A stretch of DNA of 64,000 bases from Salifodinibacter halophilus (GTDB lineage Bacteria; Pseudomonadota; Gammaproteobacteria; Nevskiales; Salinisphaeraceae): contig JABEEB010000001.1 of assembly GCA_012999515.1 (NCBI GenBank), positions 1,116,001 to 1,180,000 of the forward strand, written 5' to 3'. A model generated the notes under the pieces. It searched no databases and had not been told where the DNA came from. It saw only the letters and a list, made by a program, of their open reading frames with translations. Positions 38,962-49,038 of this stretch are shown here, in pieces; position 1 is the stretch's first letter, and each line of letters starts with the position of its first letter. Made by a program: the position numbers and the translations under genes.

Positions 38962-39017
38962 TCCGGGAACAGCATGCTAAATTCAACGTTCGGAACTGGA
39001 AACGGCGGCACCTAACA
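38962..39017 (+). repeat. Palindromic element copy F (left part)
   Basis: TCCGGGAACAGCATGCTAAA continues into AACGTTCGGAACTGGAAACG and ends at CGGCGGCACC; the right terminal repeat is missing. It lies between the SMP-30 stop and the end of the convergent yigZ gene. Confidence 0.7.
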
Positions 39018-39029
39018 CTAGGCAAGCGC

Positions 39030-39650
39030 CTAGGAAGGCTCAATCAGCGTCATACGCCCCTTGAGCCGAGCATTGAGGGAACCGAAGTCACGCTCGACGT
39101 CGCTCGGCCAGCCGAGGGTCAGTGTCACACCATCGGTCTGGTAGTCGGCGTGCTCGACCGGGATGTCGTGTTCTCCGCACCAGGCTCGGGCCTCGGCCTC
39201 GCCGGCGAAGTCGACCTTCAGGTTCAAGGGCAAACGTTCGACGACTTCGCGTCTGGGCAGAGTGTCGAGGGCCTCACTAACTGCTTGGGCGTAGGCGCGT
39301 GCCAGGCCGCCCGTGCCGAGCTTGATGCCGCCGAAATAGCGGATGACCACGCAGCCGACCCGCCCTAGCCCAGCGCCCTCCAGAACTTGAAACATGGGCC
39401 GGCCGGCAGTGCCGCCTGGCTCACCATCGTCGGAGAAGCCAATGGCGTTCTGTTCGCCGGGCGGGCCGGCGATGAAGGCGCTACAGTGATGGCTGGCGCC
39501 GCCGTGGGCGCGACGCGCTTCGGCCAGCAGCATGTCGAAGGCGGTTGCGTCCGGCGTATGTGCAATCCAGGTGATAAAACGGCTGCGCTCGATCTCCAGC
39601 TCGGTTTCGCGCCAAGCGCCCTTGGCGAGATCGGGAACGGCGTAGCGCAT
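39030..39650 (-). CDS. yigZ: YigZ/IMPACT-family protein
   Basis: A 206-residue protein of the UPF0029/IMPACT family: RSRFITWIAHTPD, GGASHHCSAFIAG, SDDGEPGGTAGRPM and RYFGGIKLGTGGLARAY are signature blocks; the C-terminus is DUF1949-like. Relatives interact with translation or ribosomes; function in bacteria is unclear. The ATG at 39650 overlaps the stop of an upstream gene remnant (TGATG). It lies between elements F and G. Confidence 0.93.
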   Translation of the reverse strand: MRYAVPDLAKGAWRETELEIERSRFITWIAHTPDATAFDMLLAEARRAHGGASHHCSAFIAGPPGEQNAIGFSDDGEPGGTAGRPMFQVLEGAGLGRVGCVVIRYFGGIKLGTGGLARAYAQAVSEALDTLPRREVVERLPLNLKVDFAGEAEARAWCGEHDIPVEHADYQTDGVTLTLGWPSDVERDFGSLNARLKGRMTLIEPS

Positions 39651-39778
39651 CAAGCAGCCAGGTCCAGCTGACGCACGATGCTTTTCATCAGGCTCAGCAC
39701 CTGAATATCAATGTTGCGCAGATAGATGGGCGCTATCTCTTCGTTGGCCGGCTGCAATCACACGCCGATCTTCAAGAC
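39650..39778 (-). pseudogene. 3' remnant of the gene once upstream of yigZ
   Basis: Thirty-five in-frame residues (LQPANEEIAPIYLRNIDI..., ending QLDLAA) close with a TGA that overlaps the yigZ ATG, as in a translationally coupled operon. Upstream the frame continues as VLKIGV but is broken by a TGA and then stops at element G. I cannot name the parent protein. This shows that the yigZ segment was cut from a larger operon. Confidence 0.6.
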
Positions 39779-39779
39779 C

Positions 39780-39853
39780 TAGGGACAATATACTAGATTC
39801 AACGTGTGGCACTGGAAACGGCGGCGACAAACAGATCAGTATACTGACCCACT
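39780..39853 (+). repeat. Palindromic element copy G
   Basis: Near-complete: AGGGACAATATACTAGATTC at left, AACGTGTGGCACTGGAAACG inside and CAGTATACTGACCC at right. It ends 18 bp before the start of the second alpha/beta hydrolase, directly ahead of its AGGAGG. Confidence 0.88.
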
Positions 39854-39871
39854 CCGAGGAGGCCACACATC

Positions 39872-40711
39872 ATGATGGAACACGATTTCATCACCCTAAG
39901 TGACCGCGAACTCCATGTGCGGGTCTGGAACCGGTCCGCCGACAAGACGCTGGTCTGTTGGCACGGCTTGGCGCGTAACGGCGCCGATTTCGAACCGCTC
40001 GCGGATGCCCTGGCAAAGCAGGGATGGCGGGTCCTGGCGCCGGACACCATCGGTCGGGGCTGGTCCCAGTGGGCGGAGCGACCACGTGAAGAGTATCAAT
40101 TCGAAACGTATAGCGCGCTGGCACTGGGGCTGTTGGAACACTACCGGGTCGATCGTCTGCATTGGCTAGGCACCAGCATGGGTGGCTTGCTAGGCATGAT
40201 GCTGACCAGCGGTCCGCTTGCCGGCCGGATTGAACGCTTGATCCTCAACGACATCGGCCCGGCCATACCGACTGCCGCGTTGCGCCGCATTACCAACTAT
40301 GTGCGCAAAACGCCGGCCTTCGACACCTTGTCCGCATTCGAAGAGCGCATCCGAACCCTCTATGCGCCGCTCGGCGAACGTGACGACGCCGGTTGGCATG
40401 CCATGGCGATGGCGTGCAGCCGACGCTTACCGGACGGGCGGTTCGTAACGCACTACGATCCGGAAATCGTCGGCCAATTCAGCGAATCGGTGCCGCCATT
40501 GGACCTTTGGAGCCTGTTTGACGCCATCGACTGTCCATTGATGCTGTTGCACGGAGCCCAATCGGATGTATTGACCGCCGACATCGTCGAGCAGATGCGC
40601 AAACGTAAGCCGCAGATGCATGCCCTGACCTTTAATGAATGCGGCCATGCGCCCGGCCTGCACCTTCAATCCCACATCGACCCGGTTGCGGCGTTTCTAA
40701 ACGCGGGCTGA
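39872..40711 (+). CDS. Cytoplasmic alpha/beta hydrolase
   Basis: A 279-residue hydrolase without a signal peptide: VCWHGLARNGADFEPLADAL (oxyanion region), nucleophile elbow GTSMGG, an Asp in LHGAQSDVLT and catalytic His in NECGHAPGL. Substrate unknown. The strong AGGAGG is nine bases upstream of the first of two adjacent ATGs. It is not closely similar to the hydrolase at 36705-37709. It lies between elements G and H. Confidence 0.92.
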   Translation: MMEHDFITLSDRELHVRVWNRSADKTLVCWHGLARNGADFEPLADALAKQGWRVLAPDTIGRGWSQWAERPREEYQFETYSALALGLLEHYRVDRLHWLGTSMGGLLGMMLTSGPLAGRIERLILNDIGPAIPTAALRRITNYVRKTPAFDTLSAFEERIRTLYAPLGERDDAGWHAMAMACSRRLPDGRFVTHYDPEIVGQFSESVPPLDLWSLFDAIDCPLMLLHGAQSDVLTADIVEQMRKRKPQMHALTFNECGHAPGLHLQSHIDPVAAFLNAG

Positions 40712-40737
40712 ACAGTCTCGCAACCCTATGCTCGGGA

Positions 40738-40770
40738 GAAATCGGATAAATAGATCAATATACCGTCCCA
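40738..40770 (+). repeat. Solo right half of palindromic element (copy H)
   Basis: CGGATAAATAGATCAATATA followed by CCGTCCC matches the interior and right terminal repeat only; the left end is missing. It lies 26 bp after the hydrolase stop. 40771-40858 shows no other feature. Confidence 0.7.
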
Positions 40771-40858
40771 GATTTACCCGCCCCCGGATTTACCCACACA
40801 GTCTCAATACAGCTCTGAGCGAGGCACTCTATTAATGCGGGAGCTCGAAAACAAGCAC

Positions 40859-40878
40859 GGAGGCCTTTGCAGGCCTCC
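40859..40878 (-). terminator. Hairpin after the metallothionein gene
   Basis: GGAGGCCT pairs with AGGCCTCC around a TTGC loop, nine bases past the metallothionein stop. On the minus strand it is followed by GTGCTTGTTTTC, a modest T-rich tail. Confidence 0.65.
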
Positions 40879-40886
40879 TCAGCAAT

Positions 40887-41042
40887 TTAGCCGCATGCGC
40901 AGTCGTGACCACAATCCTTCGAGCCGTCGGCATGGCCTGTAACACAGACTTCAGAACAGTACAGTTTTCCGTCCTTCTCAAGGGATTGGCTATCGACGGA
41001 GCATTTGCAGGCGGGGCAAGCACACTTTTCCTGAGCCATCAT
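40887..41042 (-). CDS. smtA: Bacterial metallothionein (SmtA family)
   Basis: A 51-residue protein with nine cysteines arranged CACPACKC, YCSEVC and DCGHDCAC plus histidines, the pattern of zinc/cadmium-binding bacterial metallothioneins such as SmtA. It buffers and detoxifies Zn, Cd or Cu in the cytoplasm. GGAGG lies six bases before the first of two adjacent ATGs. No SmtB/ArsR repressor gene is nearby, which is unusual and fits capture of a single gene. It lies between elements H and I. Confidence 0.93.
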   Translation of the reverse strand: MMAQEKCACPACKCSVDSQSLEKDGKLYCSEVCVTGHADGSKDCGHDCACG

Positions 41043-41135
41043 CTTTCCTCCTAGTAGATTGGCACTATGAACCTTAGATGCCCGCCCCGATGTTATGTGA
41101 TTGCATTATGAGGTTGTATGACCAACCGGATAAAT

Positions 41136-41208
41136 CCGGGGACAGTATATTCAATTCAAAATGGATACGGGGGATGATGGCGATAAGTAGATCAGTATAC
41201 TGTCCCGG
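41136..41208 (+). repeat. Palindromic element copy I
   Basis: Near-complete: CCGGGGACAGTATATTCAAT at left, CAGTATACTGTCCCGG at right; the interior is divergent (AAAATGGATACGGG). GATAAAT precedes it, as with copy E. Confidence 0.85.
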
Positions 41209-41274
41209 TACCCTGACGGATTCTCGGTTGCGGTGCTGGCTCTAATAACCGCATCAACCGACTCGGCGGCCGCC

Positions 41275-41757
41275 TCATTCGAGATCGCGGTCAATCGCGT
41301 GGATGCGCCAATGCCGCGCCTGCTCGCTACATCCCGGCACATCGTTGCAGCGCTTCAACGTCATCGTTCCAGGGTGCGAGAACGATTCGCCCCGACGCTT
41401 GCCCGACACCTGGATCGGGACCTCGGCGTACAGCGTTCCTGCGGCGCCTTCCGTACGGGCATCGCCCGTCGTCTCTCCATCGAATGCCTGATAGGCGAGC
41501 ATGGATTTCTCGAAGAGGTCGCGCCCGCCCTCGCGAGTCGAACTCGTCGGCGCCCACATCTCATAAGCCCGATCGAAATCTCCAGCCTCGAGCCGACGGA
41601 AGTAACGTTGGGCGACCGACACCGGGTCATGTGCCGTGTTGTCGGCACGGCCACCGCTCGCGGCGGTTTCTTCCGGCTGTCGCTCCGACGTTATCGGCCC
41701 AGTGGCACAGGCGACGAGCGATCCGCATAGGAGGAGCGACAAACAAGCCAGCCGCAT
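41275..41757 (-). CDS. Small lipoprotein, NTF2-like
   Basis: A ~160-residue lipoprotein: signal MRLACLSLLLCGSLVAC with lipobox LVAC. The segment DPVSVAQRYFRRLEAGDFDRAYEMW resembles the start of NTF2-like or DUF4440-type domains. Four further Cys could form disulfides in the periplasm. Start placed at ATG 41757 because the lipobox then sits at the usual distance; an ATG eight codons upstream is possible. Function unknown. Bounded by elements I and J. Confidence 0.75.
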   Translation of the reverse strand: MRLACLSLLLCGSLVACATGPITSERQPEETAASGGRADNTAHDPVSVAQRYFRRLEAGDFDRAYEMWAPTSSTREGGRDLFEKSMLAYQAFDGETTGDARTEGAAGTLYAEVPIQVSGKRRGESFSHPGTMTLKRCNDVPGCSEQARHWRIHAIDRDLE

Positions 41758-41804
41758 TGTTTGCCGGGCGGGATGGTACATCGTCGTCTCCTGTCGCTTC
41801 GAAA

Positions 41805-41850
41805 CCCGGGAACAGTATACTCAATTCAACATTAGATACTGGCCCTCGAT
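41805..41850 (+). repeat. Left half of palindromic element (copy J)
   Basis: CCCGGGAACAGTATACTCAA leads into AACATTAGATACTGG and then stops; no right repeat is seen. It lies between the lipoprotein start and the LamB-type porin end. Confidence 0.7.
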
Positions 41851-41989
41851 CCCGCCGCTGATCCTCTTCCTGCTGACGCTGTAGGCCGGGCTTTCCCAGC
41901 GGCAGCGATCGGAGACCAGGACGAAAAACGCCCGCGACTCTCGAGCCGCGGGCAAATATCGAAACAGGGCTCGGTCAGGCGAAGTGGGG

Positions 41990-43636
<1,647 letters not shown>

Positions 43637-43770
43637 TTAAGAATATCCCCATTGTGGTCAGTTCCTAAATACCACCTATGTCTAACCACCTTGCCAATTT
43701 CTCTATAAAAATAATTATTTTCAAATAGTTATATTCATATCCCCGGATAATCAAATAAGCTACAGGAGTT

Positions 43771-44110
43771 ATCCTCTGCTGGCAGCAAGGGAGCTTCTAC
43801 AGCAATTCATCCGGGAGCAGGTTCATAGACATCAAGCTGCATAAGCAAGCGACGACGACACCGAAGATTCGTGCCGAGATCCAGGCAGCGCCCGCCAGTG
43901 TCAGTGATAGTGAATTGGCCCGTCAGTATGGCGTGTCCGGCTCGACCATCCGCCGTTGACGCTCCGAGGCGATGTCCATGATCGACCCCACACGCGCCAC
44001 AACCTGCTGACCACGCTCCCCCCCGAGCAGGAGGAAGTGCTGATCGCCGTTCGCGAGTTTCTTCGGCTCGGCCTCGATGATCTGCTGATCGTGGCCCGCG
44101 AGTTCCTGGG
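43771..44110 (+). pseudogene. Decayed IS481-type transposase, N-terminal part
   Basis: Conceptual translation gives KLHKQATTTPKIRAEIQA, then SELARQYGVSGSTIRR (helix-turn-helix). After a stop and frameshift it continues as DRPHTRHNLLTTLPPEQEE and LGLDDLLIVAREFLG. This is the N-terminal HTH region of IS481/integrase-type transposases. There is no consistent start, the frame is broken, and the catalytic domain is missing: the sequence runs straight into element copy K. The 43771-43820 part probably holds the IS left end. The sequence from 43637 is the AT-rich promoter region of the porin. Confidence 0.7.
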
Positions 44111-44172
44111 TAGATTCAACGTTGGCTATGGGAAACGATGGCGACAAATAAGTCGGTGCACTGTCATCGGTC
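44111..44172 (+). repeat. Palindromic element copy K (left end missing)
   Basis: TAGATTCAACGTTGGCTATG through CGACAAATAAGTCGGTGCAC to TGTCATCGG. It joins directly to the transposase remnant, replacing its 3' part. Confidence 0.65.
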
Positions 44173-44260
44173 CACCTCGCCCCTCCTAGACCCCACTCGC
44201 CGGTACGCTGGCCGGCCGTAACTATCTGTTGACTGGCCGGTTAATCACACAGCGGCTTAG

Positions 44261-45925
44261 CTAGTTCGGACGCTGGGACGGAACATCGTCACAGGGTTTT
44301 TCCGTACCGCACAGCTCATCCAGCATCCTCAGCGTGACGCCATTGGTCCAGCCGAAGCCATCCTGCGACGGATACTCACCGCCGCCGCCGGCCCCCTGGC
44401 CCGTTACGTCATATTTCTCCACCAACTTCTGCTTAGCGTTGTAGGTGTTCTGCACGTTGCTCAGGAAACGCCAGCGGATCTCCCCCGCCAGGTCATCCTG
44501 ACCGTAGTGCTTCAGCCCTTCGACGGCCACCCACTGCAACGGCGCCCAACCGTTTGGCGCGTCCCACTGCTGCCCGGAGTTGACCTCGGTGGTCAGCAGA
44601 CCGCCCTCTTTCAGTAGGTGGCTGCGCACAGCGTCACCCGCCTCCGCGGCCCGCTCCTGGCTGGCGGCCTGTACGTAGAGAGGGAACAATGCAGCGGCGG
44701 TTAGCTGACTGCGCACTCGGTGGTGTTGCAGATCGTAGTCGGCGTACCAGCCATTCTTGTTATTCCACATGTGCTTCTCAATGCCGCGCTGGCGCTGGCT
44801 GGCCAGATCCGCGTAGCGCTTCGCGCCTTCGGCATCACCGGCTGCCTGACTGGCGCGGGCCAGTGTCTTCTCAAGGTGATACATCAGCGCATTAAGATCC
44901 ACCGGGACGATGCTGGTAGTGCGGATGGTGGAGAGCTTTTGGGGATCGTCCATCCAACGCGAGCTGAAGTCCCAGCCGGAGGCGGCGGTGGCCCGCAGAT
45001 CGCGATAAATCTGCGCCGCTTTCCGCTCCGGATTGTTCTTGGCGGTGGTGACATCAGCCAGCCACGATTCAGGCCGCGGTGTATCTTTATCGTCCCAGTA
45101 GCGGTTCAGCAGCGTGCCATCGTGCAGCTTCACCACCCGCCCGTTGGCATCGCCCCTGGCGAGCTTTTCACTGCCCGCCATCCAGTACTGATATTCCTTC
45201 TTCAACTGGGGCAGGTATTGAGTTAGCGCCTCGCCATTATCATGGCTGGCCAAAAGCTCCACCATCATGGCAAAGAAGGGAGGCTGGGAACGGCTCAGAT
45301 AGTAGCTGCGGTTGCCGTTGGGAATGTGGCCCCAGGTATCGATCTCATAAGCGAAGTTAGCCACCATATCCTGGACTTTCCCCCAGTGGCCGCTTTCGGC
45401 CAGCCCCAGCATCGTGAAGTAGCTGTCCCAGTAATAGACTTCGCGAAAACGACCGCCAGGCACCACGTAAGGCTCAGGCAGCGTCAGCAGGGAGTCCCAC
45501 TCGCCGGAGCTTTTCCCGGTACGGGTCAGAAATGGCCACAAGCTGTCGATATGTTCGCGCAGACTCTGGCCAGCAGAAGGCACATATTTTTCGCCTTCTT
45601 TAGGCAGGATAAAGTGCACTTCCACGAAGTGGCGTAGATCAAAACCGGACTGATTACGCTGCCTATGGTAGTCCGCGAGGATCTTAGATGGATTGCTGCG
45701 CGGTACCGCGTCGACGAAGGTCTTCTGATCGGGAAAGATTTCCGCGCTCTGTACGGCTGTGAATAGCGGGCCCAGCAGCGCGTCCGGTGACTGCGGCGCT
45801 GGCCCGGCCGACACGGCCTCTTCGGCGGCAATGGCCTGAGGCACCAAAGAGATAACGGCACTGCCCAGCATCAGCTGGATGGCTAATAACAAGGGCCGCG
45901 GGCGGCGCAAATCAGATTTTGTCAT
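44261..45925 (-). CDS. treA: Periplasmic trehalase (GH37)
   Basis: A 554-residue enzyme with a signal peptide (cleavage after AIAA). Both trehalase signatures are present: [20 protein letters not shown] near residue 158 and [10 protein letters not shown] near 465; catalytic Asp/Glu regions typical of TreA follow ([27 protein letters not shown]). It hydrolyses trehalose to two glucose molecules in the periplasm. It follows the GH3 glucosidase by 42 bp on the same strand, implying an operon; the porin 735 bp downstream was probably part of the same unit. Confidence 0.96.
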   Translation of the reverse strand: MTKSDLRRPRPLLLAIQLMLGSAVISLVPQAIAAEEAVSAGPAPQSPDALLGPLFTAVQSAEIFPDQKTFVDAVPRSNPSKILADYHRQRNQSGFDLRHFVEVHFILPKEGEKYVPSAGQSLREHIDSLWPFLTRTGKSSGEWDSLLTLPEPYVVPGGRFREVYYWDSYFTMLGLAESGHWGKVQDMVANFAYEIDTWGHIPNGNRSYYLSRSQPPFFAMMVELLASHDNGEALTQYLPQLKKEYQYWMAGSEKLARGDANGRVVKLHDGTLLNRYWDDKDTPRPESWLADVTTAKNNPERKAAQIYRDLRATAASGWDFSSRWMDDPQKLSTIRTTSIVPVDLNALMYHLEKTLARASQAAGDAEGAKRYADLASQRQRGIEKHMWNNKNGWYADYDLQHHRVRSQLTAAALFPLYVQAASQERAAEAGDAVRSHLLKEGGLLTTEVNSGQQWDAPNGWAPLQWVAVEGLKHYGQDDLAGEIRWRFLSNVQNTYNAKQKLVEKYDVTGQGAGGGGEYPSQDGFGWTNGVTLRMLDELCGTEKPCDDVPSQRPN

Positions 45926-45967
45926 GCATTATTTTCCTTATTCTTCTGCCCCGGACCCACTTTCGGA

Positions 45968-48565
45968 CTAATGGCAGCTCAGCGTCGCGTCAGCGGCTCG
46001 ATGCTTTTCCAAGCTAACTTCCGTAAAGGCCAGTGTGAGTTCACCTTCCGTCAGCACCGAAAACGGCTGAAGCACCTGGGTAATGAATTCGCCGATGGGC
46101 TGACTGACCCCGAAGTTGGCACCGGCTGTCGGGAAGCAGCTCAGATCTACGCTCAGAGTTTGCCACCCCTGGCCCTCGGCCTCGCGCAGTTGCTGAGTTA
46201 GATCGATGTCGGAGGCACAGTAGGAGCCGCAGCCGAAACGCAGCCAGGCGGTATCAGTGGGCGCCCGGTCCACTTTCAGATCAACGATCAAAGCGGCATC
46301 GTCCGCCAGGTAGTCGGTCCAGTCCTGACGTTTCGGCGCAAATAGCGCTACTTGCCCCGCCCCTTCACCGTTCCAGGTGACCTGCCGGGCGTCCCACTGC
46401 TCGTTCCGATCCACCGCCTTGATCTGCACGGTGGATACAGCGACGGTGTTGCTGGTCATGGTCTTACGATCATTTTGCGCACCGATGATTTCCAATCCCC
46501 AGATGCCCAGCGGGCGACGCTTGAATAGCTCCAGTTTGTCCTCGGTTTCGGCCACCTGAAGCCCCGTTTCGGGCAACGACTCGGCCAGCGGGTCTTCCTC
46601 GCCGTAGGCGAGCCCGTAGCCAAAAGGAAACAGCGGGTCATAGCCCTCTTCGCCAACATTCAGCGGCGTCTGGTCCGGACGCTCGGGCCAGCTAAAGGGC
46701 AGTTCGCCGGTCATGGGATAGTGCACATCGCCGTCGTTGTCCCGGAAGATCACATCAGCGATGCCGCCGCCCTCGGAACCCGGCAGCCAGGTGACCACAA
46801 AGGCATCGGAGGCGTTAAGCTCACGGTTCACCCAGAGTGGGCGGCCAGTAATAAACAGGGACACCACGGGGATGCCCTCGCTCTGCAGCCGTTTGAGCAA
46901 CTCCAGGTCGCTCGTGTCTTTGGGAGAGTAGGCCAGATTGCTCCGGTCCCCTTGCACTTCGGCATAAGGGGACTCGCCAAAGACCACGATGGCCACGTCC
47001 GGCTTCTGTTCGTATTCACCATCGACCCTGAGCACCGCCTCGCCGCCACCGGCGGTCACCGCCGCGTCAACACCAGCGAAAATAGAGGTGGCGCCGGGGA
47101 AGTCGCTGTTGACGTTACCGGTGCCCTGCCAGGTCACCGACCAGCCGCCGGACTGCTTAGCGATGCTATCGGCACCGTCGCCAGCGACTAGCACACGCTG
47201 GTTCCGGTTTAGGGGCAGTAACTGGTTTTGGTTCTTCAGCATAACCAGCGATTCGCGCACCGCCTGCCGGGCCACGGCCCGGTGCTCGGCAGAGCCCAAC
47301 ACGGCAGTGTCACCGGCCAGCTCCCGTTCAGAAGGAACGCCTTTTTCAAACAGGCCCGCGCGCAGCTTTACGCGCAGAATCCGGCGCACGGCGTCGTCAA
47401 TACGAGCCCGACTGATCGTGCCGTCGCGCACCTGCTTAAGGGTGTTGCGATACAGTTCTTTCCATTCCGGCCCCGGCGCCATGAACATATCCAGCCCGGC
47501 ATTGACAGCCTTGGGGCAGCTGGCGGACGAACATCCCTGCACATAACCGTGGCCGTTCCAATCGCCCACCACAAAACCATCGAAGCCCATTTGCTGTTTG
47601 AGCACATCGGTCAGCAGGTATTCGTGCCCGTGCATACGCTGGCCCTGCCAGCTGCTGTAGGAAGCCATGACCACCTGCACACCGGATTCAATCGCACTGA
47701 AGTAGCCCGCCCCGTGAATATCTCGCAAGGCCTTTTCATCGCTCAGAGTGTCACCCCGGTCGACCCCCCGGTCAGTACCACCGTCGCCGATATAGTGTTT
47801 GGCAGTGGCGATGACGTGGTGCTCGGACAAAAAGTCCTCCGCGCCGGGGTCACCCTGCAAACCCTCGATCATGGGCCCAGCGTAGCCTTTCACGACCTCG
47901 GGATTCTCCGACCAGGATTCATAGGCACGTCCCCAGCGGTCATCGCGCGCCACGGCCACAGTGGGAGAGAAATCCCAATCCAGGCCAGTCACTGCGATTT
48001 CCCGGGCGGTAACCTCACCGATTTTCTTCAGCAGCTTAGAGTTGCGGGTGGCTCCCAGACCAATGTTGTGGGGGAAGAGCGTCGCGCCTACAACATTGCC
48101 CAAACCATGCACCGCATCGGTCCCCCACATGATGGGAACCCCGGTGCGACCATCGCTTTTATCCACCGAAGCCCGGTAATAGGCATCTGCCAGGTCCACC
48201 CAGTCCTGAACCGAGGCATGCTTGTTGTTGCCCGGGGTAGTACCGCCGCCATTGAGCACGGAACCGAGGTGGTACTCACGCACATCCGACGGAGTTGCCG
48301 TTTTGATTTCCGGCTGAATCATCTGCCCGATTTTTTCCTCCAGCGTCATTTGCGCCAGCAAATCGTCGATGCGTGCCTCCAGCTCCGGATCCCGCGGGAT
48401 CGGACTTTCCAGCGTGGGCCAAGACACCGTATCGGAAGAGGAAGCCGCCGAACGATCGCCGGACGACTGGGCGGAGCCGGAAGCACAGGCGACCAAGCCC
48501 GCCACGGCTAGCGTCAGAAGCTCTCGTCGAAAACCTGAAAAACAGAACGCCGAAGAACCGGACAT
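45968..48565 (-). CDS. GH3 beta-glucosidase lipoprotein (exo-1,3/1,4-glucanase type)
   Basis: A ~865-residue enzyme with a lipoprotein signal (AVAGLVAC, start at MSGSSAF). GH3 N-terminal barrel: QMTLEEKIGQMIQPE, WGTDAVHG, ATAKHYIGDGGTDRG and the nucleophile Asp in GFVVGDWNG. The GH3 C domain has VVTWLPGSEGGGIADV and FPFGYGLAYG. A final ~190-residue beta-sandwich resembles the ExoP-type C-terminal domain. It probably cleaves glucose from beta-glucans or cello-oligosaccharides at the outer membrane. Same-strand neighbour of trehalase. Confidence 0.94.
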   Translation of the reverse strand: MSGSSAFCFSGFRRELLTLAVAGLVACASGSAQSSGDRSAASSSDTVSWPTLESPIPRDPELEARIDDLLAQMTLEEKIGQMIQPEIKTATPSDVREYHLGSVLNGGGTTPGNNKHASVQDWVDLADAYYRASVDKSDGRTGVPIMWGTDAVHGLGNVVGATLFPHNIGLGATRNSKLLKKIGEVTAREIAVTGLDWDFSPTVAVARDDRWGRAYESWSENPEVVKGYAGPMIEGLQGDPGAEDFLSEHHVIATAKHYIGDGGTDRGVDRGDTLSDEKALRDIHGAGYFSAIESGVQVVMASYSSWQGQRMHGHEYLLTDVLKQQMGFDGFVVGDWNGHGYVQGCSSASCPKAVNAGLDMFMAPGPEWKELYRNTLKQVRDGTISRARIDDAVRRILRVKLRAGLFEKGVPSERELAGDTAVLGSAEHRAVARQAVRESLVMLKNQNQLLPLNRNQRVLVAGDGADSIAKQSGGWSVTWQGTGNVNSDFPGATSIFAGVDAAVTAGGGEAVLRVDGEYEQKPDVAIVVFGESPYAEVQGDRSNLAYSPKDTSDLELLKRLQSEGIPVVSLFITGRPLWVNRELNASDAFVVTWLPGSEGGGIADVIFRDNDGDVHYPMTGELPFSWPERPDQTPLNVGEEGYDPLFPFGYGLAYGEEDPLAESLPETGLQVAETEDKLELFKRRPLGIWGLEIIGAQNDRKTMTSNTVAVSTVQIKAVDRNEQWDARQVTWNGEGAGQVALFAPKRQDWTDYLADDAALIVDLKVDRAPTDTAWLRFGCGSYCASDIDLTQQLREAEGQGWQTLSVDLSCFPTAGANFGVSQPIGEFITQVLQPFSVLTEGELTLAFTEVSLEKHRAADATLSCH

Positions 48566-48629
48566 AGTATTGACCTTTTTTCGGCACACTTAACCCCCTC
48601 CCAACGTTCCTGTCAACGGGACCAGCCCA

Positions 48630-49020
48630 TGGGCAACAAAGCTGCTCACCTAGGAACGAACACCCCGCTTCAGAGTGTCATTGATCCGCATCTGTCAACG
48701 GCATCCACCCTCGCCGACGTACAGCGAGCACGTACATATCAAGCCGAACCCGCTTAGCCCGCGGTGGCCGCGAATCAGATAGCGTCGACGCCAGTTCAAC
48801 CCCCTAGCCTAGGCGTTAACGGTCACGACGTGATCAGACCATCCGGCCTCGCCAATTTCGCGACGATTATCGACACAACCGGCATGCCGCGTAAGGCCAC
48901 CAACGAGCGCTACGTCGAGTAGAGGCAAACCGTGGGGCTGGCGAGCGCGCGACTTGATCGGCTAACCAAAGTTATAACCACTGCCGCCGGATCGCTAATA
49001 CCAAGGTGCCTCTAGCGAGA
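48630..49020. repeat. Degenerate composite repeat, left of DASS gene
   Basis: No gene is supported here. CATGGGCAACAAAGCTGCTC (from ~48630) recurs with one change at ~50575. The block from ~48757 (GCGGTGGCCGCG, CCCTAGCCTA, GTGATC) resembles 53565-53660. The block from ~48884 (GGCATGCCGC, AGAGGCAAACCG, GCCTCTAGC) resembles 50632-50740. These look like remains of one longer element, family unknown. Confidence 0.5.
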
Positions 49021-49038
49021 AACGGACCATGCATTCGC

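Noticed and set aside
35309-41850. Classical integron cassette array, treating the elements as attC sites
   Set aside because: Genes face both directions, the elements lack GTTRRRY/RYYYAAC boxes at their ends, and no integrase or attI is visible. Only the single half-site after the HNH gene resembles attC.
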